Shown in pieces: positions 55,482 to 64,000 of a DNA stretch of 64,000 nt (its first letter is position 1; each line of letters opens with the position of its first letter). The notes under the pieces were generated by a model, which saw only the letters and a program-made list of their open reading frames with translations, was not told where the DNA came from and searched no databases. The position numbers and the translations under genes were made by a program. This DNA is from Pseudomonas sp. BN102 (GTDB lineage Bacteria > Pseudomonadota > Gammaproteobacteria > Pseudomonadales > Pseudomonadaceae). Location of the stretch: positions 1 through 64,000 of the forward strand of contig NZ_SSON01000076.1 of NCBI RefSeq assembly GCF_029871245.1, given 5' to 3'.

Positions 55482-56507
55482 CTACTTGAGTGGCAGGGCA
55501 ACCGGACGCAGGGGCGCTGCATCGCCACCACGGAGTTTCAATGGGCCGCCAATAAAAGCGAACTCATAGACCTTGTCCTTTGACAGCTCATCGAGTGCGA
55601 TCAACTCGATGATCGGAGCGCCCTGCTCGGCCAGCAGATAGGTGTGGACCGGAACATAATCGTCCGGCACTTCCGAAGGAAAGGCTTCGAAGCTCAGATT
55701 GTCCGCGCCGACCACCATCGCGCCGCTATCCTCGACGAGGTAGCGTGCCGCATCCAGTCCCATGCCGGGAGGGTTTGCCATATAGGCTTGCGGGTCGTTG
55801 AACAGTTTCATCCGGCCGGTCCGGATCAGGACAATGTCGCCTTTCTGCACGGTGGATTTCTGGCGTGCCAGTGCGTCCTTGATATCCTGACGGGTGATCC
55901 GATAGCCGTCCGGCAGCATGTCGACGCCCTTGGCCGCGGCAATATCGATCATGACGCCCCGGGCGATGAGTGGCGGAAACTTTTCGATCCCGGTGCGCTT
56001 CCAGCCGCGATCGCCCAGGTGCTCGTCGGCCTTGAAACCATTCCAGATCTTACCGTGAATACCGAAATGGTTGAGCGCGTCGATGTGGGTGCCGGTATGG
56101 GTGTACATGGAAAATGCCGCTCCCGTGTAACTGCGGGTGGCATTCATTTCCTTGCCGACGCCCATCGGGTCATCCACCTCGGTGCCGCGCGGCGTATGGG
56201 TCATCCAGAACTGGTAATGTGGATCGCCCGCAGCCTGCCAGCTTGGCATGCCGACATAATAGTCGGTCGCCAGGTCATATACCTTGCCGCCCTTGATGCG
56301 TGACAGGATGGCGGCGCGCGATTCCGGCGTCATCAGGTTGAGGCGGCCGATTTCATCGTCCGGGCCCCACGGGCTGGTGCCGACTTCTTGGCCGCTGGCG
56401 GCAACGGGCGCTTTTGCGTTGTCTTCGGCATGGGCCATTTGCGCCGAAAGGTTGGCGCTGCCGAGCAAGAGCAGGCCGACCACGCGAAGTTTACGCGAGA
56501 GTTTCAT
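55482..56507 (-). CDS. Exported cyclase-family (kynurenine formamidase-like) metal hydrolase
   Basis: The 341-aa protein has a signal peptide (about 1-28, ending MAHAED). A cyclase-family domain follows (WGPDDEIGRLNLMTPE, MYTHTGTHIDALNHFGIHG with the His-x-Gly-T-H-x-D metal motif, and FEAFPSEVPDD). Relatives hydrolyse N-formylkynurenine or cyclic amides/esters. AAGGAAG precedes ATG 56507. The genes cyclase-RidA-VOC form a minus-strand operon whose upstream regulator gene is now a fragment. Confidence 0.87.
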   Translation of the reverse strand: MKLSRKLRVVGLLLLGSANLSAQMAHAEDNAKAPVAASGQEVGTSPWGPDDEIGRLNLMTPESRAAILSRIKGGKVYDLATDYYVGMPSWQAAGDPHYQFWMTHTPRGTEVDDPMGVGKEMNATRSYTGAAFSMYTHTGTHIDALNHFGIHGKIWNGFKADEHLGDRGWKRTGIEKFPPLIARGVMIDIAAAKGVDMLPDGYRITRQDIKDALARQKSTVQKGDIVLIRTGRMKLFNDPQAYMANPPGMGLDAARYLVEDSGAMVVGADNLSFEAFPSEVPDDYVPVHTYLLAEQGAPIIELIALDELSKDKVYEFAFIGGPLKLRGGDAAPLRPVALPLK

Positions 56508-56550
56508 ATTTGCTTCCTTTGTGAAGTCGATCTGTTCGATGGACATCATC

Positions 56551-56815
56551 CTAAGGATAGTGTGACGAGGGATTAAGCCCGTCGTGGTGCGGACAGTTTT
56601 CGCTACCGGTCAAGAATAGCGGTTGGCGGCAGCGAGATTGTACGGCCGTTCGGAGGCTACTGTAGTCATTCATGAGGGAAGGCAGGCGACGGGCCAGAAA
56701 TTCCACGAAGGCTGTTACCTTGGGTTGAAGATGGCGGCTGGTCGGATAGACCGCATAGACATGGCGCGGATCATCCATGAAGGCCGGCAGGACACGCCGC
56801 AGGTCGCCGCGCAGA
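56551..56815 (-). pseudogene. LysR-family regulator C-terminal fragment
   Basis: On the minus strand [46 protein letters not shown] is the characteristic end of a LysR effector domain. Everything upstream is replaced at about 56805-56818 by IS66 transposase sequence on the other strand. This was probably the regulator of the cyclase operon or a neighbour, lost to an IS-related rearrangement. Confidence 0.7.
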
Positions 56816-57147
56816 ATGCCCTGGGCAAGGCGGTGAACTACCTGGCGAGCAACTGGCGCCGACTCGCGCGCTACATCGAGGCCGGCTACCTGCCGATCGA
56901 TAACAACGCCGCCGGGGGGGCCATCTGGCCCTTCGTAATCGGCCGCAAAAACTGGCTGTTCAGCGACACGCCCAAAGGCGCCACCGCCAGCACCCAACTC
57001 TACAGCCTGGTGGAAACCGCCAAGGCCAACCGCCAGGAACCCTATGCCTGGCTGCGCCATGTGTTGGAGCACCTGTCGACCGCCAACAGCGTCGAGGATT
57101 ACGAAGCGCTGTTGCCGTGGAGCTGCAAGTCAACGACGTCACTGTAA
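56806..57147 (+). pseudogene. IS66-family transposase C-terminal remnant
   Basis: The frame carries [51 protein letters not shown] and [22 protein letters not shown], the end of an IS66 TnpC transposase. The catalytic Glu region normally NNAAERAIRPF reads [11 protein letters not shown], so the DDE glutamate is lost. No N-terminal part or accessory genes are present. Confidence 0.85.
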
Positions 57148-57344
57148 AACACAAAACCCTACCAGCGGGAGGTGGGGTTTATGGAGCGCTTTCGATAGGT
57201 CGCTGAAGATTTACATAAAACTTGAGCTCAAACAAACCAGGAGTTGAACTTAATTTCCTGCCTTGCCTGATTCTCGAGGAATTGGCATTCCTTGCGGCGA
57301 CAAATAAGTTAACAATTACGTCGATTCGCCAACCAAATGCGGCA

Positions 57345-57794
57345 TTAAGAGCTCGCCGCCACGCACTCAACTTCGACGCGAGAATTAAGCGCCAATGCAT
57401 TTACGCCTAAAGCGCTCCTGGCTGGATACTGATTGTTGACGAAGTAGCTCTTGTAAACATCGTTGAACGTGCCCCACTCGTTCAGGTCTACGAGGAAGAC
57501 CGTGCACTTCACGATGTCTTTCATCGAATACCCATGTGCCTCTACAACAGTTTTGATGTTTTCCATCGCTTGGCGAGACTCTGCCTCGATACCACCCGGT
57601 GCCAGTTTCTGGGTACTGGGTACAATTCCGATCTGACCAGACAGATAGAGCATGCCTCCAACCTTGACTGCTTCCGAAAATGGAAACTCCCCTTTCAGCA
57701 CTTTCCCTGAGTTCAAGAACTGTGTTTCAGCCGAGGCAGCAGCAATGCTAAAAAGAGCACACACACCTACTGCAAACGCTCGTACGTTTTTCAT
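57345..57794 (-). CDS. Periplasmic RidA-family protein
   Basis: The 149-aa product has a signal peptide (about 1-23, ending AAASAE) followed by a RidA-like domain: FLNSGKVLKGEFPFSEAVKVGGMLYLSGQIGI, QAMENIKTVVEAHGYSMKDIVKCTVFLVDLNEW and a final VEVECVAA. Exported RidA proteins are a recognised minority; their substrates are unknown. GGAGG lies upstream of ATG 57794. Its 3' side borders a 197-bp A/T-rich gap next to the IS66 remnant. Confidence 0.87.
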   Translation of the reverse strand: MKNVRAFAVGVCALFSIAAASAETQFLNSGKVLKGEFPFSEAVKVGGMLYLSGQIGIVPSTQKLAPGGIEAESRQAMENIKTVVEAHGYSMKDIVKCTVFLVDLNEWGTFNDVYKSYFVNNQYPARSALGVNALALNSRVEVECVAASS

Positions 57795-57892
57795 GCTTCC
57801 TCCTTTTGGGATGAGTAAATTCAAACGGTGGAGGCCCCCCGCCGAACGCCATCGCCTGCACTCAGCGGGGTCATTGTTCTTTCACCATCACT

Positions 57893-58312
57893 TCACTTAT
57901 TGCGCAACATCAAACCATTGCGTATGCCCGCTGTTATTACATTGTGTTTTCTGCCCGTTGACCCAGGGCGAACTCGACTGCGGCTACTACTGAGCCACGG
58001 CACTCCCGTCGACACCACCTCGAAGGGGCTCTCAGCCAAGTCGGACTCTGCGCAGCCAAGCATTCTCGCCACGGTTTCACGGGACAATCCCGCGTCGCTG
58101 TAGGCTGGCGCGCCTTGCGTCATTCGCAGCAGCTTGCCGCCTGAACTCGTAGGCAGAACTTCGACCGGCACGATGCCCCTGCCGCACTCCTGCCGGAGCA
58201 GCATCGCATTGGCCTTGTCGGGATAGCGGGTCAACACGGAATGCGCGGCAGCCGCCGTAGGATGCCCGGCAAAGGGCAATTCGTTCATCGGAGTATAGAT
58301 GCGAGCACGGTA
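57893..58312 (-). pseudogene. PhzF-family fragment
   Basis: The frame contains ARIYTPMNELPFAGHPTAAAAHSVL and ESPFEVVSTGVPWL, typical of PhzF-like isomerases. It lacks the usual first about 45 residues, breaks off after VSTGVPWL and ends in unrelated sequence. At its 5' side it abuts a GST fragment in another frame, so it is a both-ends-truncated relic. Confidence 0.7.
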
Positions 58313-58650
58313 GTCGGCTTGAGGATGAACGGGCCGCGGCCCAAGGCTTCGGCGAAGATGTCCCATTCCTTGGCCATCAGCCGGATCGCCGCCGACTTGA
58401 CGCCGTGGGCGCCGTTGGGATCGTCGGTGTAGCCGCTAGGGAAATCCCATCGGCCTTCGGTCATATAGGAATTGGCAGCAAGGAACACCATCCAGCGCAA
58501 GTATCGAGGGCGGAGCGGCGAGGCGAGGCCCGGCGCTAGCTGGGCATCTGGAAAAGCGTCAGCGAGGTAGATGGCCATCGCTGCGCTTTCCGTCATCACG
58601 CTGCCGTCTGGAAGCATCAGAACTGGAACTTGGCCCATGGGGTTTCCGTC
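58313..58650 (-). pseudogene. Glutathione S-transferase fragment
   Basis: The frame carries NPMGQVPVLMLPDGSVMTESAAMAIYLADAFPD, PLRPRYLRWMVFLAANSY and FAEALGRGPFIL, the middle and start of the C-terminal domain of a bacterial GST. The first about 45 residues, with the glutathione-binding N-terminus, are missing, and the end is cut by the PhzF fragment. No function is expected. Confidence 0.7.
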
Positions 58651-59168
58651 AGGCTGCTTGAAGCATCTCTTGAACCGACTCGATGCATGGGGCGGCTGAA
58701 AGCTTCAGTAACCTGAGTCGCCCATCCTCCGTTTGCGGTGTCAGCATCCACGTCGCCTCAGGCAGCCACTGAACCAGGTGGCGTTCTATGTGCGGCTCTG
58801 AAAGGGGGCGGGTCGCGATCAAGACGGGCCAGTTCATAGGGGTCACCTTGGCATTACGGTTGCTCGAGGCTGGTCAGGGTTTGGCGCGGCCTGGGCGTCA
58901 CCTTGGCTATAGGGCTAGCGAGCCCGGGTCAGGGCGCCCCGCAGCCGCTTTACTGGGCTGGGAGGTTCTGGTCCCAAGTTGCATCGACTAACTATGGCTC
59001 TATTGGTCGTAGTACTGGGAGCAAGCATTTTCGCTTGATCGGCGCGCCGCTCGCCGCCATTAACTGGCTTAGGCCGGAAAATCCCAGGGTTTTTGGATCA
59101 GCCAGCAACACCGGTGGAACTCTGGAGGTGTTGCTGGCGCTCAATGTCGCTATTGAGGTGAATGGCAG
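58651..59168. other. Gene-free stretch with a degenerate 55-bp direct repeat
   Basis: No gene could be supported in these 518 bp. Two imperfect copies of a sequence starting GTCACCTTGGC lie at 58842 and 58897 (about 55 bp apart). Both contain a GGTCAGGG block and have drifted considerably. Confidence 0.45.
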
Positions 59169-62100
59169 TCAGCTTGCGTCAGGCAGCAGATGCTCATCCT
59201 TCGTCCGGGCGAGCAATTCTCCGGACAGCTTTCGCATGACCACATAGAAGATGGGCGTCAGGAAGAGTCCGAACAAGGTGACCCCCAGCATGCCGGCGAA
59301 CACCGTCACCCCGGTGGACAGCCTAATCTCACCACCGGCGCCCTGGCCCAGCAGCAGCGGCACCGACCCGGCAATGAACGCGATCGAGGTCATGATGATG
59401 GGACGCAGACGTAGCCGGCATGCCTCGATAGTGGCCTCGATGGTCTCTCGTCCCTGCATTTCGAGTTCGCGTGCGAACTCGACGATCAGAATGGCGTTCT
59501 TGCATGCCAGCCCCATCAGGACAACCAGACCGACCTGCACGAAGATGTTGTTGTCGCCACCGCTCAGCCAGACGCCGAAGAGGGCGGAGAAGATCGAGGC
59601 CGGTACGATCAGGATCACCGAGAAGGGCAATATCCAGCTTTCGTACAGCACGGCCAACGTCACGAAGACCAGCAGGATCGCGACCGGGAAGACGATGATC
59701 GCGGAGTTGCTCTGGGTAACCTCCTGGTAACTGAGGTCGGTCCATTCCAGTTCGAATCCCGGCGGCAGGACCTTCGCCGCGATTTCGGTGATCTTCCCGA
59801 TGGCCTGGGAGGAAGACAGGACCTGCGGGTCGGTTCCGCCGATGAGGTCGGCGGCGGGATAGCCGTTGTAGCGGATGACCGGGTCTGGACCGAAGCTTTG
59901 TTCGACGCGTACTACCGAGGCAATGGGCACCATGGCGCCGCTGCTGCTGCGCACGCGCAGGTTTTCGATGTCGCTGACCTTCTGCCGATAGGCCGCATCG
60001 GCCTGGACCATGACGCGATACACGCGGCCGAACTTGTTGAAGTCGTTGACATACACCGCGCCGAGGTAGGTCTGCAGGGTCTCGAAGATCTCCTTCACGG
60101 AAACCCCCTGGACCTTGGCCTTTACCCTGTCTACAACAACTTCAAGCTGAGGGATATTGGCCTGGTAGGACGTCACCGGATAGGACATCCCGGGCGTTGC
60201 GGCGATCTCCGCCTGGAGCTTGGTCAGGGCGTCGCTGAGCGCGGGATAACCGAGCCCCGCGCGGTCCTTCAGGTACAGGGAATAACCCGAGCCGTTGCCG
60301 AGTCCCTGGATTGGCGGGGGCATCAGGGCGTAGGTGTAGCCGCCCTTGATCTGCGAGAACTTCTCGTTCAACTCCGCGTTGATTTCCGCTGCGCTTCTTG
60401 TCCGCTCGGAGAACGGCTTCAGCACCACATAGGACGCCGAGACGTTCGGGGTGTTCACCGATTGCAGGGCATTGAAGCCGATGTAGTCGGATACCTGCTC
60501 GACCCCTTCGGTAGAGCGCGCCGCCTCGCTCATTTGGCGCGCCACCTCTGCTGTTCTGGAAAGGGAAGCGCCGCCCGGGAGCTGGGCACCACTGAACAGG
60601 TAGAGTTTGTCCTGGGTCGGAATGAAGCCGGCCGGAACCAGGTTGAACAGGAACGCCGTACCGCCCAGCAGGACCAGGTAGAACGCCAGGAACATACCGC
60701 GGCGCCCAAGCGATTTGCTGACCGCAGAACCGTAGCCGTTTGAGCTTCTCAGGAAGAAGCGGTTGAACGGCTTGAATAGCCAGCCGAAGCAGTAGGCGAG
60801 CAGTCTTTCGAACCTGTCCTTCGGCGCGGAGTGGGGCACGAGCAGCTTGGCGGCCAGTGCCGGTGACAGCGTGAGCGAGTTGATCGCGGAGATGACGGTG
60901 GAAATGGCGATGGTCACCGCGAACTGCTTGTAGAACTCGCCCGTGATCCCCGAGAGGTAGGCCATCGGCACGAAGACGGCACACAGGACCAGCGCGATGG
61001 CGATGATCGGGCCGGAGACCTCCTGCATGGCCTTGTGTGCGGCGGCTTTCGGCGTCAGCCCCTCGGCGATGTAGCGCTCAACGTTCTCGACCACCACGAT
61101 GGCGTCATCGACGACGATGCCGATCGCCAGCACCAAGCCGAAGAGGGTCAGGGTGTTGATGGAGTAGCCGAGCAGCAGCAGGAACACGAAGGTGCCGACG
61201 ACGGACACCGGTACCGCCGCCAGCGGGATGAGCGAGGCCCGCCAGGTTTGCAGGAACAGGATGACCACCAGGATGACCAGGACCACGGCTTCGATCAGGG
61301 TAGTCTTCACCGAACTGATCGAGTCCCGCACGAATGTCGTGGGGTCCCACACGGCTTGATAGTCGACGCCTTCCGGGAAATCCGCGGACAGCTTGTCGAG
61401 CGTGGCATAGACCGCATCGGCCACCTCCAGGGCATTGGCCCCCGGAGTAAGGAACACACCGATGGTCGTGGCGTTCTGTCCATTCTCCTGCACGCGCATG
61501 GTGTAGTCGCCGGAACCGAGCTCGACCCTGGCCACATCGGCAAGCGTCACGACCTGGCCTTGCTTACCGACTTTGAGCACGACTTCCTTGAATTCCTCTT
61601 CGGTTTTCAGGCGACCGCGCACGCTGATGGGAATCAGGAAATTCGTCGATTGGGGCGAAGGTTCCGCACCCAGTTGACCGGCGGAGGCCTGGGCGTTCTG
61701 CTCCCGGATCGCGGTCGTTACATCGCCTACTGTGAGCCCGCGCGAGGCCAGCTTGTGCGGGTCCAGCCAGACGCGCATGGCGTAGTCGCCCGCGCCGTAC
61801 AGCCCGACATCCCCGATGCCCTGGATTCTCGAGAGTTCGTCTTTGACGTTCAGCGTCAGGTAGTTGCGGAGATACAGGGAGTCGTACTTCGGGTCCTCGG
61901 AGTACAAACTCACGTACATCAACGGGGTGGGCGACTTCTTCTGCGTAGTCACGCCATACTGACGCACTTCATCCGGCAGGCGGCTCAGCGCCTGGCTGAC
62001 CCGGTTCTGCACTCTTACCGCAGCGGTGTCAGGGTCCACCGAGGGTTGGAAGGTGACGATGATTTGCAACGAGCCATCCGAGCCTGAAACGGATTTCATG

Positions 62101-62336
62101 TACATGATCCCTTCAACCCCGTTGATGGCCTCCTCCAGGGGTGTTGCGACGGTTTCCGCGATTTCTTTCGGGTTGGCCCCGGAATAGACGGCGCGGACCA
62201 CGACACTCGGCGGCACCACTTCCGGGTACTCGCCGACCGGCAGCAGCGGAATGGATACCAGGCCAAGGGCGAAGATCACCAGGGAAAGTACGATTGCGTA
62301 TATGGGCTTTTCGATGAATATCTTTGAGAAGTTCAT
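59169..62336 (-). CDS. RND multidrug efflux transporter (HAE1 family, MexF-like)
   Basis: The 1055-aa inner-membrane proton antiporter has the standard layout: TM1 (about 10-30), a large periplasmic loop, TM2-6, a second loop, then TM8-12. The proton-relay pair sits in GIVVDDAIVVVENVERY (about 407-409), and GLACKNAILIVEFA is in the second half. The opening FSKIFIEKPIYA and EYPEVVPPSVVVRA place it near MexF/OqxB-type pumps. It is 23 bp downstream of the adaptor gene. No outer-membrane channel gene is in the window, so it may use another OprM-like channel. Confidence 0.93.
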   Translation of the reverse strand: MNFSKIFIEKPIYAIVLSLVIFALGLVSIPLLPVGEYPEVVPPSVVVRAVYSGANPKEIAETVATPLEEAINGVEGIMYMKSVSGSDGSLQIIVTFQPSVDPDTAAVRVQNRVSQALSRLPDEVRQYGVTTQKKSPTPLMYVSLYSEDPKYDSLYLRNYLTLNVKDELSRIQGIGDVGLYGAGDYAMRVWLDPHKLASRGLTVGDVTTAIREQNAQASAGQLGAEPSPQSTNFLIPISVRGRLKTEEEFKEVVLKVGKQGQVVTLADVARVELGSGDYTMRVQENGQNATTIGVFLTPGANALEVADAVYATLDKLSADFPEGVDYQAVWDPTTFVRDSISSVKTTLIEAVVLVILVVILFLQTWRASLIPLAAVPVSVVGTFVFLLLLGYSINTLTLFGLVLAIGIVVDDAIVVVENVERYIAEGLTPKAAAHKAMQEVSGPIIAIALVLCAVFVPMAYLSGITGEFYKQFAVTIAISTVISAINSLTLSPALAAKLLVPHSAPKDRFERLLAYCFGWLFKPFNRFFLRSSNGYGSAVSKSLGRRGMFLAFYLVLLGGTAFLFNLVPAGFIPTQDKLYLFSGAQLPGGASLSRTAEVARQMSEAARSTEGVEQVSDYIGFNALQSVNTPNVSASYVVLKPFSERTRSAAEINAELNEKFSQIKGGYTYALMPPPIQGLGNGSGYSLYLKDRAGLGYPALSDALTKLQAEIAATPGMSYPVTSYQANIPQLEVVVDRVKAKVQGVSVKEIFETLQTYLGAVYVNDFNKFGRVYRVMVQADAAYRQKVSDIENLRVRSSSGAMVPIASVVRVEQSFGPDPVIRYNGYPAADLIGGTDPQVLSSSQAIGKITEIAAKVLPPGFELEWTDLSYQEVTQSNSAIIVFPVAILLVFVTLAVLYESWILPFSVILIVPASIFSALFGVWLSGGDNNIFVQVGLVVLMGLACKNAILIVEFARELEMQGRETIEATIEACRLRLRPIIMTSIAFIAGSVPLLLGQGAGGEIRLSTGVTVFAGMLGVTLFGLFLTPIFYVVMRKLSGELLARTKDEHLLPDAS

Positions 62337-62359
62337 TTGACCACCGTTCTTTCTGTGGT

Positions 62360-63535
62360 TTACATGGTGACTTCAACGGGAGTAACAGCCGCACTTGGGC
62401 TGGAAACCCTGTGCAAGCCGTTGACTACGATGCGGTCATCTTTCGAAAGCCCTTTCGCAACGATACGAAGCCCTTCTTCGGTCAGTTCGCCAAGGATGAT
62501 GTCCTTACGCCTGACCGTGTTGTCCTTGGTCAGCACATAGACGTACTTCTTGTTTTGATCGGTCAGGATCGCCTTGTCGTCGACCAGGATCGCATCGGTC
62601 TTCTCGATGTTTGCCAGTTGCACTCTGGCAAAGAGGCCAGGAGTGAACTTGCGGTGCGAGTTGTCCAGCGTGGCGCGCGCACGAATTGTTCCGGTCAGAG
62701 GGTCAAGGACGTTGTCCAGAAAGTCCGCCGTACCGGAATGGGGGAAACCTTCGTCGTTAGCCAGGCCGACGCGGATGGAAAAACTCGTTTTGTTGGTTTC
62801 CTGACTCTTTTGCGCATAGTTCAGGAAACTCTTTTCGTCCGGATCGAAGTACACGTAGATGGGGTTGATCGATACGACTCGGGTCAGCACCGACTGGTCG
62901 GCAACGGCCAGGTTTCCGAGTGTCAGCAGCGCGTTGCTGACCTTGCCATCGATCGGGGCACGGACCTGGGTGAACTCCAGGTTCAGCTTCGCGACCGCCA
63001 CCGCGGCCTTCGCTTCTCTTACCGCCGCTTCGCCTTGTACCAGGGCTGCACGCTTGGAATCAGCGGCATCCTTGGAAATGGCGCTGGTCGGCAACAAGCG
63101 CTGAGCGCGCTTGTCCTGGGCCCTGGCCAGTGTCAACGCCGCCTGGGCATGTTGCAGGCGCGCCAGGGCACTGTTCAGTTCGGCCTCGAACGGGCGCGGA
63201 TCTATTTCAAACAGCAAGTCGCCGCGCTTGACTTCGCTTCCCTCTTCGAACGCGATCTGGCGAATGTAGCCGCTTACCCGCGGACGAATTTCAACGGCAT
63301 CGGTTGCGGTGATGCGGCCGTTGAACTCGTTCCATTGCTGGGTTTCCTTGTGCACGACCTTGGCGACATCAACGGTGGGCGCCACGCTTGGCACCGTCGT
63401 ATCCGCTGCACCTTCCTTGCAGGCACCAAGCACCAGCGACATGGTCGCAACCAATGCGAAAGCCGGGATCTTATTGCAGGCCAATGAGCGAACTTCCCGA
63501 GTTGAGATTCTTATATATTGGGAGAGGGTGGTCAC
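62360..63535 (-). CDS. RND efflux membrane fusion (adaptor) lipoprotein, MexE-like
   Basis: The 391-aa periplasmic adaptor has a long N-terminus and a lipobox LVLGAC (Cys39). The usual MFP order follows: WNEFNGRITATDAVEIRPRVSGYI (lipoyl half), a helical hairpin rich in Ala/Gln/Leu (about 115-185), FTQVRAPIDGKVSNAL (second lipoyl half) and a beta-barrel/proximal domain. The first 20 residues are atypical, so the true start may be internal, but no better ribosome-binding site was obvious. Confidence 0.92.
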   Translation of the reverse strand: MTTLSQYIRISTREVRSLACNKIPAFALVATMSLVLGACKEGAADTTVPSVAPTVDVAKVVHKETQQWNEFNGRITATDAVEIRPRVSGYIRQIAFEEGSEVKRGDLLFEIDPRPFEAELNSALARLQHAQAALTLARAQDKRAQRLLPTSAISKDAADSKRAALVQGEAAVREAKAAVAVAKLNLEFTQVRAPIDGKVSNALLTLGNLAVADQSVLTRVVSINPIYVYFDPDEKSFLNYAQKSQETNKTSFSIRVGLANDEGFPHSGTADFLDNVLDPLTGTIRARATLDNSHRKFTPGLFARVQLANIEKTDAILVDDKAILTDQNKKYVYVLTKDNTVRRKDIILGELTEEGLRIVAKGLSKDDRIVVNGLHRVSSPSAAVTPVEVTM

Positions 63536-63859
63536 AATAGTTCTCCGTCCGCATCTTGGCTGCGGGGTGCGTTTTGGTTACGGAATAAGTCGTGCTCATC
63601 AGGCCGCAATCAAGGATGCCTAACGAAGTTATCTAACTGTTTGGTCGCCGTCCGTGGCGCTGGCGTTTCCTGGTCGCTTAGAGTTCTTCTAGGCCAATGC
63701 GCCGGAGGCTGCTTAATTGCTGGCGGAATCGGCGTGACGCGAGTCGATTCGTTCAATCAGCCGGTCGCTGCCGCTCTCTGCAAAAACAGGTGCTGCAATC
63801 CGGGACAAGCCGCCTCTAAGAAGGCGGCTTGTGCCGAATGTGTCTTGTGTACAGTCCTC
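63536..63859. other. Promoter region of the RND operon and downstream gap
   Basis: This 324-bp gap holds no supportable gene. It must include the pump operon promoter, and it contains a hairpin at 63805-63832. No linked regulator gene is visible in the window. Confidence 0.5.
63805..63832 (-). terminator. 11-bp hairpin after the histidine kinase gene
   Basis: ACAAGCCGCCT (63805-63815) pairs perfectly with AGGCGGCTTGT (63822-63832) over a 6-base loop, 27 bp downstream of the kinase stop on the minus strand. No T-run follows directly. Confidence 0.5.
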
Positions 63860-64000
63860 TCAGGTCGTGGCGCCGAGTTCCAGTTGCGCACACAACCCAC
63901 TGCCCTCGCGGTTGCGCAGGCTCAGGCGGGCGCCCAGGGCCTGACTCAGCTGCAGGGCGATGGCCAGCCCGACGCCAATACCGTTGGTGCTGCGGTTACG
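63860..64000 (-). CDS. Sensor histidine kinase, C-terminal end (partial)
   Basis: The last 46 codons of a gene that continues past the window edge. RNRSTNGIGVGLAIALQLSQALGARLSL resembles the G2 box of the HATPase domain of sensor kinases (G-x-G-L-A-I), followed by a short strand LCAQLEL and the stop. The remaining gene is outside the window, so sensor type and partner regulator are unknown. Confidence 0.75.
   Translation of the reverse strand, partial: RNRSTNGIGVGLAIALQLSQALGARLSLRNREGSGLCAQLELGATT

Noticed and set aside
58649-58846. A 65-codon minus-strand frame upstream of the GST fragment.
   Set aside because: No similarity and no ribosome-binding site; probably decayed sequence.

Overview
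This window looks like accessory DNA from a high-GC gammaproteobacterium, most likely a Pseudomonas. The flanking sarcosine-oxidase-like genes, codon usage, Trb conjugation module and MexEF-like pump all fit. Species was not determined. No tRNA, rRNA, CRISPR array or replication origin was seen. The region is a mosaic of catabolic and defence blocks joined by transposase remnants and chopped genes.

Layout. 1-1374: end of a sarcosine-oxidase-like operon. 1375-2428: hairpin and an IS1182-type transposase remnant. 2429-14263: a tightly overlapping traG-CopG-trbBCDEJKLFGI-DUF2274 mating-pair module with no relaxase or integrase in view. 14332-15943: an AbiE-type toxin-antitoxin pair with a palindromic operator. 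16850-24243: a complete protocatechuate 4,5-cleavage operon (ligA-B-C, galD/ligU, ligI, ligK, ligJ plus two accessory genes). It is followed by its probable LysR regulator and pobA, so 4-hydroxybenzoate could be taken to pyruvate and oxaloacetate.

26591-39686: the most unusual block. A linalool dehydratase/isomerase (Ldi)-family protein is translationally coupled to an unanchored SCO-type CxxxC protein, with a divergent TetR regulator. Next come a DUF1329/DUF1302 outer-membrane pair and an acyl-CoA ligase-alcohol dehydrogenase-aldehyde dehydrogenase operon. That operon has a near-perfect sigma-54 promoter facing a divergent AcoR-like sigma-54 activator. The gene set resembles oxidation of a terpenoid or other hydrophobic alcohol to an acyl-CoA, but the substrate is not known.

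39955-45306: a probable electrophile/quinone-stress regulon (SDR, XapX, ABM monooxygenase, HIBADH-like reductase, WrbA-like flavoprotein, LysR, GST). Three copies of a TTCGA-N5-TCGAA dyad tie it together. 45397-52884: a junction of broken hydrolase and catalase genes, then an operon of two isochorismatase-family proteins (one frameshifted), an unknown exported protein, an alpha/beta hydrolase lipoprotein and a beta-propeller protein. A divergent 941-aa winged-helix/ATPase/TPR regulator probably controls it.

52956-59168: a small tyrosine recombinase between 18-bp inverted repeats, then a gene graveyard (HD-domain, IS1182, LysR/IS66, GST and PhzF fragments). Intact cyclase-family, VOC and RidA genes lie within it. 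59169-63535: a MexEF-like RND pump. 63860-64000: the end of a histidine kinase gene.
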